Shown: piece by piece, positions 6,963 to 15,185 of the stretch
Layout: each line of letters begins with the position of its first letter
Numbering within the stretch: the first letter of the stretch is position 1
Assembly (NCBI GenBank): GCA_022616415.1
Contig: JAKEEU010000224.1
Coordinates: 1 to 43,847, forward strand
DNA: 43,847 nt
Source of the DNA: Candidatus Zhuqueibacterota bacterium
GTDB lineage: Bacteria > Zhuqueibacterota > Zhuqueibacteria > Zhuqueibacterales > Zhuqueibacteraceae
Reading direction: 5' to 3'
Position numbers and translations under genes: made by a program
The notes under the pieces: model-generated
Database searches by the model: none
What the model was told of the DNA's origin: nothing
Seen by the model: only the letters and a program-made list of their open reading frames with translations

Positions 6963-9359
6963 ATGCTCAAAAACTATCTCATCACCACCCTGCGCAAGCT
7001 TGGCCGTCAAAAAAATTATACCGCGATCAACGTGCTCGGACTGGCGCTGGGCATGGCGTGCTGTCTCTTCATCTTTTTGATCGTTCAATACGAGCTGCGC
7101 TTCGACCGCTTTCATCAAAAGGTCGATCGCATTTATCGCATCGTGACCGATGAAAAGATCAACGACGTCATCAGCGAGACGATGGGATCGCCGATTCCGA
7201 TGGCCGCAGCCTTGCGCCAGGATTTTCCGAATTTGGAAAAAGTCACCGTCGCCTCCGGCAATTATGGTGGCCTCTTCGCCATCACGCAGGATGATGGAAT
7301 GGTGCAACGTTTTCAAGAGAATGAGCGGGTGGCTTTTGTCGAGCCGGAGTTTTTTGAAATTTTTGATTTTCCCTGGATTGCCGGCGATCCGAAAAGTTTG
7401 GCCGAGCCGAATGGCGTTGCGCTCACGGAAGAGTTTGCGGAAAAAATTTTTGGCAGCGCCGATCCGCTGGGCCGAACGATCCGGATGGATAATCAAATCG
7501 ATTTGAAAGTGACCGGCGTTGTCAAAAATTTTCCCATCCACACCGATTTTCCTTTTTCAGTGCTCATCTCGTGGAAAACGTTGCCGCAAACCGGCACAGA
7601 CGTCGAATCGTGGGGCAATTTGAGTTCGAATGTCAACACCTACGTGGTTTTGCCGCCCAATTATACGGCGCAGGAATTGGAAAGCCGGCTCGTCGATTTC
7701 AAGGAAAAATATCATCCTCATGCGAAAGATGCGAACAAGCGCGTTCACAAAGTGCAGCCGTTGAGCGAAGTGCATTATGACGGCCGCTACGGCAACTACG
7801 GCGATCGTGCAACTTCGAGAGCGACGCTATGGGCGCTCGGCCTGATCGGCGTTTTTCTGCTCATCACCGCCTGCATCAACTTCGTCAACATGGCGACGGC
7901 GCTGGCGATCAATCGCGCCAAAGAAGTCGGCGTGCGCAAAGTGCTTGGCGCATTTCGTTCGCAGCTCATCACGCAATATCTTGGCGAAACCTTCGTCATT
8001 ACCTTGCTCGGCGCAGCGCTGGCTGTCGTGCTCGCCGAACTGCTCTTGCCTGCATTGAATAATATGTTGAGGCTCCAGATCAGCTTCAATCTTTTTACCG
8101 ATATATCAGTTTTTTCTTTTTTGGCGGCGTTGGTTGCAGCCGTGAGCCTGCTCGCCGGACTTTATCCCGCGTTCGTGTTGTCGCACTTTATGCCGGCGCA
8201 GGCGCTCAAGAGCAAGGTGAGCACCTCTGCCGGCGGCGGATTGTTCTTGCGCCGCGGCCTGGTGGTGTTTCAATTCATTATTTCGCAAATGCTGATCATC
8301 GGCACCCTCATCGTCACGACGCAGATGGATTATTTTCGCAACAAAGAAATGGGATTTGACAAGGATGCCATCGTGACAGTTCCTTTGCCGGAGAATGACG
8401 CGGCCAAGCTGCAAACGCTGCGCGCGCAATTGCTGCAGAACAGCCATATTCGCAATGCCACATTCGGTTATTCCAGCGCCGCTTCCGGCAATACTTGGGA
8501 TACCAATTTGCGCCACACGCTGAACGGGCCGGAAGAAACCTTTGCCTCGGATTTGAAATTTGCCGACGTGAATTACATTCCGACTTATGGCTTGAAGCTG
8601 GTGGCAGGCCGCGGCTATGTTGAGAGCGACACGATTTCGGAGTTGGTGGTGAATGAAACGTTTGCAAGAAAGCTCGGCTACGCGCCGCACGATCTCATCG
8701 GCAAGATGTTCAAGCTGGGCCGGCGGGTGTATATGCCGATCGTCGGCGTGGTGCAGGATTTTCACACGCGACCGCTGCAAGAAGAAATTCGGCCCTGTCT
8801 CTTGGCCGCGCACCGCCGCGCTTATCAGGAAGCCAGCATTAAGATCGAGGCGCAGAGCATGCAGGAGGCTTTGGGCCATATCGAAAAGTTGTGGAGCGCG
8901 ACTTTTCCGGAATTCGTGTACAGCTTTGAATTTCTAGATCAACGTCTCGCCGATTTCTATCAAGAAGAGCAAAAAATGTCGCAATTGTTTCGCGCTTTCG
9001 CCGGGATTGCGATTTTCATCGGCTGTATCGGCCTGCTCGGCTTGATCGCATTTGTGGCAGCGCAGCGCACCAAAGAGATCGGCGTGCGCAAAGTGCTCGG
9101 CGCCACCGTCGTCGATATTCTCGGCTTGATCTCAAAAGAATTTGCCATGCTTATCGCGGTGGCCTTTATCGTTGCCGCGCCGGTTGCTTATTTTGCGATG
9201 AATAACTGGCTGGAGAATTTCGCCTATCGCATCGACGTCGGCCTCGGCGTGTTCGCGGCAACCATCGCCGTCACGCTCATCATCGCCGGCGTGACGATCG
9301 GTTATCGCGCTATCAAAGCTGCGCTGGCGAATCCGGTTGACGCCTTGAGATATGAATGA
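6963..9359 (+). CDS. FtsX/MacB-type ABC permease, copy 2
   Basis: This 798-aa permease has the array's eight-helix plan. TM1 is at about 20-42 (LGLALGMACCLFIFLIVQYE). The first periplasmic domain runs to about 285. The first FtsX motif (RAKEVGVRKVLGA) follows the TM2 sequence ACINFVNMATA near 302, and the second (RTKEIGVRKVLGA) is at about 702. The second periplasmic domain, at about 455-675, keeps the IVGVVQDFHTRPL pattern common to the copies. No Shine-Dalgarno sequence is visible before the ATG; the upstream bases are a GGACTT heptad block shared with permease 8. The start is fixed by alignment of MLKNYLITTLRKL with the other N-termini. It lies downstream of the divergent Phd/PIN pair. Confidence 0.95.
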   Translation: MLKNYLITTLRKLGRQKNYTAINVLGLALGMACCLFIFLIVQYELRFDRFHQKVDRIYRIVTDEKINDVISETMGSPIPMAAALRQDFPNLEKVTVASGNYGGLFAITQDDGMVQRFQENERVAFVEPEFFEIFDFPWIAGDPKSLAEPNGVALTEEFAEKIFGSADPLGRTIRMDNQIDLKVTGVVKNFPIHTDFPFSVLISWKTLPQTGTDVESWGNLSSNVNTYVVLPPNYTAQELESRLVDFKEKYHPHAKDANKRVHKVQPLSEVHYDGRYGNYGDRATSRATLWALGLIGVFLLITACINFVNMATALAINRAKEVGVRKVLGAFRSQLITQYLGETFVITLLGAALAVVLAELLLPALNNMLRLQISFNLFTDISVFSFLAALVAAVSLLAGLYPAFVLSHFMPAQALKSKVSTSAGGGLFLRRGLVVFQFIISQMLIIGTLIVTTQMDYFRNKEMGFDKDAIVTVPLPENDAAKLQTLRAQLLQNSHIRNATFGYSSAASGNTWDTNLRHTLNGPEETFASDLKFADVNYIPTYGLKLVAGRGYVESDTISELVVNETFARKLGYAPHDLIGKMFKLGRRVYMPIVGVVQDFHTRPLQEEIRPCLLAAHRRAYQEASIKIEAQSMQEALGHIEKLWSATFPEFVYSFEFLDQRLADFYQEEQKMSQLFRAFAGIAIFIGCIGLLGLIAFVAAQRTKEIGVRKVLGATVVDILGLISKEFAMLIAVAFIVAAPVAYFAMNNWLENFAYRIDVGLGVFAATIAVTLIIAGVTIGYRAIKAALANPVDALRYE

Positions 9360-9422
9360 GCATAGCGCAGAGGGCAAAGCGCAAGCGCCAAGCCCTCTGC
9401 GCTCGGCTCTATGCCCCTCGCT
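9360..9422. repeat. Heptanucleotide inverted tandem repeat, GCAGAGG family
   Basis: Nine 7-mers in register. The left arm is GCATAGC, GCAGAGG, GCAAAGC and GCAAGCG; the right arm is CCAAGCC, CTCTGCG, CTCGGCT, CTATGCC and CCTCGCT. It overlaps the last base of the permease 2 stop codon and ends 8 bp before the AAGGAGG site of permease 3. Confidence 0.8.
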
Positions 9423-9442
9423 CTTCGACCAAGGAGGTTATC

Positions 9443-11887
9443 ATGTTCAAAAATTATTTTATTGTCGCCCTCAGAAATTTTCGCAAATTCAAAACCTATT
9501 CGTTCATTAACATTTTCGGGCTGGCCATCGGGCTTGCTTGCTGCATTCTGATTCTTTTGCACGTCCACGACGAGCTGAATTTCGACCGCTTTCACGAAAA
9601 GGCGGATCGCCTTTTTCGCGTGATTCAAGTTCGCAGCGGCTCACAAGGCGAGCAACAAGTGGCTTATACTATGGGGCCGTTCGGGCCGACGCTGGTTGGC
9701 GAATTTCCGGAGGTTGAAGCGTCGGCGCAGTTTTTCCAGGGCTGGCGCTTGACAGTAAAGCGCGAGGCGGCCGGTCCGACCGGACAAATTGTGCGGAGAA
9801 ATTTTTTTACGGATGAGAATTTCTTTAAACTTTTCGATTTTCAGTTGATCGCCGGAGATCGCAGCAGCGCTCTTGCCGCGCCTGGTTCGGTGGTGTTGAC
9901 AGAGGCGATGGCGGAAAAGCTGTTCGGCGACGAAGAGCCGTTGGGCAAGCCGTTGCAAATCGAAGCCGAGGACTTCCCTGAATTTATTCAAACGGCGTTC
10001 ACCGTGACCGGCGTGTTGCGCGGCATTCCACACAACTCGCACTTAAACTTCGACCTGCTGATATCGCAATCGACTCTCGACCGCTTTGAAAACGTGCGCG
10101 GATGGTTGACGGACTGGAATAATACGATTGTGATCACTTACGTGTTGTTAAACAATTCGGCAAGCAAGCCAAATCTCGAAGCGAAGCTCGGCGAATTTAA
10201 CGTTAAGCATCGCGGAGAGGAAGCGGCGGCGCGCGGCCGATTCTATTTGCAGCCAATCGGCGATATCCATTTCGGCTCGGCGGAAATTGGTTCCGAGCAA
10301 AATGCTCAAGAAGGGCAGATCGTTTATGTTTACGTCTTCGCGTTGATCGCCATTTTCATCGCGGCAATCGCCTGCATCAATTACATGAACCTGGCCACGG
10401 CGCGCTCCATGAAACGCGCCAAAGAAGTGGGACTGCGCAAAGTCGTCGGCGCCAATCGCGGCCAAATGATCAGCCAATTCCTGACTGAATCCATTCTCAG
10501 CGCGGTGATTGCCTTCTTGCTCGCCATCGGCTTGGTGGAGGCGATGCTGCCATATTTTAATTCGCTGGCTGGCGCGAATCTGTCGCTGAGCATCGCCGGC
10601 AATGCCTCGGTTTTCCTGGGATTGCTGGGTTTGGTTCTGCTCGTCGGCCTCATCGCCGGAAGTTATCCCGCATTTTATCTTTCCCGTCTGGAACCGGCCG
10701 CTGTTCTCAAGGGCGAGCTTAAAGCAGGCGCGCAACGTTCTCGCCTGCGCCAAGGCTTGGTGGTCGTGCAATTCGCGCTCTCGATTCTCATGATCGTCGC
10801 AACATTGGTGGTCTTCCAGCAGCTCGACTATGCGCGCCACAAACAGCTTGGATTCAATCAGGATCAACTGGTGGTCATCGACATCAATCACGATGACGTG
10901 CAAACCAACTTTCTCACCATTAAAAATGAATTTCTGCGCCATGCTGCGGTTCGCGGTGTAACGGTTTCTTCGCGCGTGCCAGGAGATTGGAAAAGCTTTC
11001 GCCGCATTCGCGCGGTGCGGGAAGGGCAGACCGAGACCGAGGCGCAGCAAATGTATTTCAACGGCGTGGACGAAGATTTCGTCAACGTCTACGAGATCGA
11101 TCTGGCCCAAGGCCGCAATTTCTCGCGGGCGTTGGCCACCGATTCCACCGCCGTGATTCTCAACGAGACGGCAGCGAAGGCGCTATTTGCGGATTCCCCG
11201 ATCGGGCAGATTATTCGCGTGCCGGCTTTTAATTTTACCGGCCACGTCATCGGCGTGATCCGCGATTTTCATTTCCATTCTTTGCACGGCAAGATCGAGC
11301 CGATGGTGATGGGCTTCATGCCCGCCGGCGGTAGGCATGCGGTTCACGGCATCGACTATTTTTCACTGCGCATCGCTGCCGAGAATGTACAGGAGACGAT
11401 TGATTTCATCACCAAAGTTCATGCGCAATTCGACGCCGTCAATCCCATCGAACACGCATTTCTCAATCAGTGGTGGATCGATTTGTACAACCGCGACGAG
11501 CGCTTGGGCCGGATTTTCGGAATCTCCGCAGGTTTGGCCATTTTGATCGCCTGCGTGGGCCTGTTCGGTTTGGCGGCGTTTATGGCCGAGCAACGCACCA
11601 AAGAGATCGGCGTGCGCAAAGTCCTCGGCGCCTCGATTTCCAGCCTCGTCGTGCTGCTATCCAAAGATTTCACCCGCTTCGTTTTGCTGGGATTGCTGGT
11701 CGCTACGCCACTGGCTTACTTTGCCATGGACAAATGGCTGCAAAATTTTGCGTATCGCATCGACATCGGCTGGTGGGTGTTTGCGCTGGCAGGCGGATTG
11801 GCGTTGGTGATCGCGCTTGCGACGGTGAGCACGCAAGCGATCAAAGCGGCGCTGGCGAATCCGGTTGAATCTTTGCGGTATGAATAA
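9443..11887 (+). CDS. FtsX/MacB-type ABC permease, copy 3
   Basis: This 814-aa permease is the longest copy. The start at 9443 (MFKNYFIVALRNFRKF) is chosen because it aligns with the other copies and follows a perfect AAGGAGG at 9431-9437. An upstream in-frame start at 9356 would translate the heptad repeat. TM1 is at about 20-42. The ACINYMNLATARSM segment near 310 leads into RAKEVGLRKVVGA. The second coupling motif RTKEIGVRKVLGA is at about 719. The periplasmic domains keep the FFTDENFFKLFDF and VIGVIRDFHFHSL landmarks. It should act as an inner-membrane partner of the shared ATPase; its cargo cannot be told from sequence. Confidence 0.95.
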   Translation: MFKNYFIVALRNFRKFKTYSFINIFGLAIGLACCILILLHVHDELNFDRFHEKADRLFRVIQVRSGSQGEQQVAYTMGPFGPTLVGEFPEVEASAQFFQGWRLTVKREAAGPTGQIVRRNFFTDENFFKLFDFQLIAGDRSSALAAPGSVVLTEAMAEKLFGDEEPLGKPLQIEAEDFPEFIQTAFTVTGVLRGIPHNSHLNFDLLISQSTLDRFENVRGWLTDWNNTIVITYVLLNNSASKPNLEAKLGEFNVKHRGEEAAARGRFYLQPIGDIHFGSAEIGSEQNAQEGQIVYVYVFALIAIFIAAIACINYMNLATARSMKRAKEVGLRKVVGANRGQMISQFLTESILSAVIAFLLAIGLVEAMLPYFNSLAGANLSLSIAGNASVFLGLLGLVLLVGLIAGSYPAFYLSRLEPAAVLKGELKAGAQRSRLRQGLVVVQFALSILMIVATLVVFQQLDYARHKQLGFNQDQLVVIDINHDDVQTNFLTIKNEFLRHAAVRGVTVSSRVPGDWKSFRRIRAVREGQTETEAQQMYFNGVDEDFVNVYEIDLAQGRNFSRALATDSTAVILNETAAKALFADSPIGQIIRVPAFNFTGHVIGVIRDFHFHSLHGKIEPMVMGFMPAGGRHAVHGIDYFSLRIAAENVQETIDFITKVHAQFDAVNPIEHAFLNQWWIDLYNRDERLGRIFGISAGLAILIACVGLFGLAAFMAEQRTKEIGVRKVLGASISSLVVLLSKDFTRFVLLGLLVATPLAYFAMDKWLQNFAYRIDIGWWVFALAGGLALVIALATVSTQAIKAALANPVESLRYE

Positions 11888-11993
11888 AATAGACAAATCG
11901 CGCCGTGCGAGGTTGAGGCGTTACGTTATAAGTAATACGAAAAGCCCGATTCACGGATTGAGGTTTTTCCACAAGAATGCCCCCGATTTTGCA

Positions 11994-12587
11994 CTATGCA
12001 CTTTTGGCCGCGGGCTCGGCAAATTTGACGCGGCGGTAAATATCTTGAAGCGAAATTTGAAAGTCAATTTTGGCGAATTTTAAAACATCGGTAAGCTGGT
12101 TGTATTCCACCATAACCCATTTCCTGGCTGTTTCGAGATAATGTTGCTCGACGTGGACGGCATGTTGATCAATCAAAATGTATTCCTGTAAGGTCGGGAT
12201 AGAGCGATAAAGCTTGAACTTTTCACCGCGGTCATAATCTTTAGTTGACTTGGATAACACTTCAACAATCACGACGGGGTTTAGGATGGTATCGTCGCGT
12301 TCCCGATAAAACCGAGGTGCGCCACAAACCACCATAAGATCGGGATAGGTGAAAAGACCGTTGGCTTTGATCCAAAGCTTTAAATCAAGCATATAGATGA
12401 CGCATCCTTTTTCGCTTAGCGCCAAAGTCATTTTCGCATTCACATCGCCAACGATAAGATTATGATTGCTCGACGTCCCTGCCATCGCAAAAATTTCGCC
12501 TTGATAATATTCGCTTTTGAACTCGGCGGCCTCTTCGCGCGCCAGGTATTCTTCGGGCGTGATATATTTCAAAGCTGGTTGATGCAT
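11994..12587 (-). CDS. Uma2-family PD-(D/E)XK nuclease, copy a
   Basis: This 197-aa protein is of the Uma2 (DUF820) family, which has the restriction-endonuclease fold and is expanded in many bacteria, with unclear cellular roles. Landmarks are E26 in SEYYQGEIF, D83 in FTYPDLMVV, and E109/K113 in VEVLSKSTKDYDRGEK, which form the expected active site, then LYRSIPTLQEYILID. The start at 12587 is backed by AAGGAGC; a longer frame from 12635 would overlap the promoter. It is clearly a paralogue of the Uma2 gene at 25064-25651. It lies on the minus strand and points away from permease 4. Confidence 0.9.
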   Translation of the reverse strand: MHQPALKYITPEEYLAREEAAEFKSEYYQGEIFAMAGTSSNHNLIVGDVNAKMTLALSEKGCVIYMLDLKLWIKANGLFTYPDLMVVCGAPRFYRERDDTILNPVVIVEVLSKSTKDYDRGEKFKLYRSIPTLQEYILIDQHAVHVEQHYLETARKWVMVEYNQLTDVLKFAKIDFQISLQDIYRRVKFAEPAAKSA

Positions 12588-12614
12588 GGTTTGCTCCTTG
12601 GTTTGATTAACTAT

Positions 12615-12643
12615 AATGTAATGATTTACAATCAAAAAGTCAA
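12615..12643 (-). promoter_or_regulatory. Sigma-70-type promoter of Uma2 copy a
   Basis: On the minus strand, TTGACT and TACATT are separated by 17 bp, about 28 bp upstream of the start codon. It lies 34 bp from the permease 4 start on the other strand, so the two genes share a very short divergent region. Confidence 0.6.
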
Positions 12644-12676
12644 CGCGCGTTTTTAAATTGCTTCGACGGAGGTATC

Positions 12677-15118
12677 GTGTTCAAAAATTATCTCAAGATC
12701 GCCGCCCGCAATTTGCTCAAACACAAGGCCTACTCGTTGATCAACGTGCTCGGCCTCGCCATCGGCATGGCGTGTTGCATTTTGATTCTGCTTTACGTCC
12801 AGAATGAGTTGAGCTATGATCGTCATCACCAAAAAGCCGAGCGGATTTATCGCGTCGCCTCGGATCACAAGTTTGGCGGCAATCATTTTCAAATGGCCGT
12901 GTCGCCGGCGCCAATGGCCGAAGCGCTCGTCAGGGATTTCCCCGAAGTCGAAAGCGCCGCGCGTTTTCGCGGCTACGGCAGCTTTCTCGTCAAAAAAGAA
13001 GGCGAGCAAAATTTTAAAGAGGAGCGGGTGATTTTTGCCGACAATGCGATCTTCGATATTTTCACTATTCCCTTGCTCGGCGGCGATGCCAAGGGCGCTT
13101 TGACCGCGCCCAACACGGTGGTCATCAGCCAGTCCACCGCCAAAAAATATTTTGGCGAATCCAATCCGGTGGGCCAATCGCTGCTCTTCGATAATACCGC
13201 CGTCTATAAAATTACCGGCGTCTTCGCAGATATGCCGGACAACGGCCATTTCCACTTTGACTTCATTGCCGCGCTGATTTCGATGGACGAAAGCCGAAAC
13301 AGCTTATGGATCAGCAATAATTTCAGAACATATCTTCTGCTCAAAGCAGGAGGGCAGCCTGCAACGCTGGAAGCCAAGTTTCCGGAAATGGTCAGGAAAT
13401 ATGCCGGCCCGCAGGTGCAGGAGTTTCTGGGCGCCAGCTTCGAGGCCATGGTGCAGCAGGGAAATCAGATTCGTTTTTACTTGCAGCCGGTGCGCGATAT
13501 CCATTTGCACTCCGACTTGAGCGTGGAATTCGAGCCGAATAGCAACATCAATTACGTCTACATCTTTTCGGCGATTGCATTTTTTATTTTACTTATTGCC
13601 TGTATTAATTTCATGAATCTCGCCACCGCCCGCTCCGCCAGTCGCGCCAAGGAGGTCGGCATCCGCAAAGTCGTCGGTTCGTATCGCCGCCAGCTTGTCG
13701 GCCAATTTCTTGCCGAATCGATTTTTCTGAGCGTCATTGCGTTGATGCTGGCGCTGGTGTTGGTGGAATTGATTCTGCCCGCCTTTAATAATCTGGCGGA
13801 AAAACAGCTGCAAACCTTTTACTTCGGCAATTGGCCGTTGCTGGCTGCGCTCATCGGCATCACACTGCTGGTCGGCGTCGTCGCCGGCAGCTATCCCGCT
13901 TTCGTGCTCTCGTCGTTCAAGCCGGTTAGCGTTTTGAAAGGCGCCAAGTCCGCCGGCGCCAGATCGAGCCGGCTGCGCAGTGCGCTGGTGGTGTTCCAAT
14001 TCGCTGCTTCGGTCATTTTGATCGTGGGCACGATCATTATCAAAAACCAGTTGCACTACATTCAAAACAAAAACCTCGGCTTCAACAAAGAGCAGGTCAT
14101 CGTTCTGCACGATGCTTATGCGCTGGGAGAAAAATTGGAGGCTTTCAAAAACGAAGCCATGCGCAATCCAAGTATGATCAGCGCTACGGTTTCCGGCTAT
14201 CTGCCGGTCAGTTCCAATCGCAGTGATACGGGCTTTTGGCCGGAGGGCCAACGCGCCAGCGACAATCCGGTTTCCATGCAAATCTGGTCGGCGGATTACG
14301 GTTATATTGAAACGATGGGCATGGAAATCGTTGCGGGCCGGAATTTTTCCGAGACTTTCGGCGCCGATTCCTCGGCGGTCATTCTTAATGAGAAAGCGGC
14401 CAAGATGTTCGGATTTGGCGATCCCATCGGCAAAAAGATTTTCACCTGGGGGTTTACTCCTGGCCGGGGCGTCGACCGCGACCGCATTATTCCATACACC
14501 GTGATCGGCGTTGTCAAAGATTTTCACTTCGCCTCGTTGAAGGAAAATATCGGCGCGTTGGGATTGCGCCTGGGCCGCAACCGAGGTTTGATGTCATTCC
14601 GCTTTAAAGTGGAGAATGTCGCCGCGTTGATCGCCTTCCTGGAAAATAAATGGAAGGAGTTCGCGCCCGATCAGCCGTTTGCTTACTCGTTTCTCGATGA
14701 GCGCTTCAGCAACATGTATCGCGCCGAGCAAAAAGTCGGCGAGGTTTTCAGCGTCTTTGCCGGCCTCGCCATTTTCACAGCTTGTTTGGGATTGTTCGGC
14801 CTCGCCTCATTCATGGCCGAACAACGCACTAAAGAAGTCGGCATTCGCAAAGTCTTGGGCGCGACCGCGGTGAATGTCACGGCATTGCTCTCGAAAGATT
14901 TTGTCAAGCTGGTGCTGGTCGCCAATCTCATCGCATGGCCGGTGGCGTGGTACGCCATGAATCGCTGGCTGCAGGATTTTGCGTATCGCGTCAACATCAG
15001 TTGGTGGATCTTCGCACTCGCAGGCGGACTGGCGTTGCTCATCGCGCTGCTGACCGTGAGCACGCAGGCAATCAAAGCCGCGCTGGCGAATCCGGTGCAA
15101 GCGCTGCGCTACGAGTAA
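12677..15118 (+). CDS. FtsX/MacB-type ABC permease, copy 4
   Basis: This 813-aa permease starts with GTG at 12677 (first residues read as MFKNYLKIAARNLLKH), 4 bp after GGAGG at 12668-12672. TM1 is at about 20-42 (LGLAIGMACCILILLYVQNE). ACINFMNLATARSASRAKEVG begins near residue 307, and RTKEVGIRKVLGA is at about 717. The second periplasmic domain includes IGVVKDFHFASL. It has the usual eight helices and the AALANPVQALRYE end, where Q replaces the common E. No heptad repeat precedes it, unlike most copies; instead it has a short divergent region shared with Uma2 copy a. Confidence 0.95.
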   Translation: MFKNYLKIAARNLLKHKAYSLINVLGLAIGMACCILILLYVQNELSYDRHHQKAERIYRVASDHKFGGNHFQMAVSPAPMAEALVRDFPEVESAARFRGYGSFLVKKEGEQNFKEERVIFADNAIFDIFTIPLLGGDAKGALTAPNTVVISQSTAKKYFGESNPVGQSLLFDNTAVYKITGVFADMPDNGHFHFDFIAALISMDESRNSLWISNNFRTYLLLKAGGQPATLEAKFPEMVRKYAGPQVQEFLGASFEAMVQQGNQIRFYLQPVRDIHLHSDLSVEFEPNSNINYVYIFSAIAFFILLIACINFMNLATARSASRAKEVGIRKVVGSYRRQLVGQFLAESIFLSVIALMLALVLVELILPAFNNLAEKQLQTFYFGNWPLLAALIGITLLVGVVAGSYPAFVLSSFKPVSVLKGAKSAGARSSRLRSALVVFQFAASVILIVGTIIIKNQLHYIQNKNLGFNKEQVIVLHDAYALGEKLEAFKNEAMRNPSMISATVSGYLPVSSNRSDTGFWPEGQRASDNPVSMQIWSADYGYIETMGMEIVAGRNFSETFGADSSAVILNEKAAKMFGFGDPIGKKIFTWGFTPGRGVDRDRIIPYTVIGVVKDFHFASLKENIGALGLRLGRNRGLMSFRFKVENVAALIAFLENKWKEFAPDQPFAYSFLDERFSNMYRAEQKVGEVFSVFAGLAIFTACLGLFGLASFMAEQRTKEVGIRKVLGATAVNVTALLSKDFVKLVLVANLIAWPVAWYAMNRWLQDFAYRVNISWWIFALAGGLALLIALLTVSTQAIKAALANPVQALRYE

Positions 15119-15178
15119 TCAGTGATCGGTATTCAGTAATTTTAACTGCTCACTGACAACTGATCACTGATAACTGGA
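15116..15178. repeat. Heptanucleotide inverted tandem repeat, NNNNCAG/CTG family
   Basis: Nine 7-mers in register from the TAA stop of permease 4: TAATCAG, TGATCGG, TATTCAG, TAATTTT, AACTGCT, CACTGAC, AACTGAT, CACTGAT and AACTGGA. The last unit supplies most of the GGAG ribosome binding site of permease 5. Confidence 0.85.
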
Positions 15179-15185
15179 GTTAATC

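Noticed and set aside
9356..9442. Longer N-terminus for permease 3 from 9356
   Set aside because: It would translate the heptad repeat; 9443 has a perfect AAGGAGG and aligns with all other copies.
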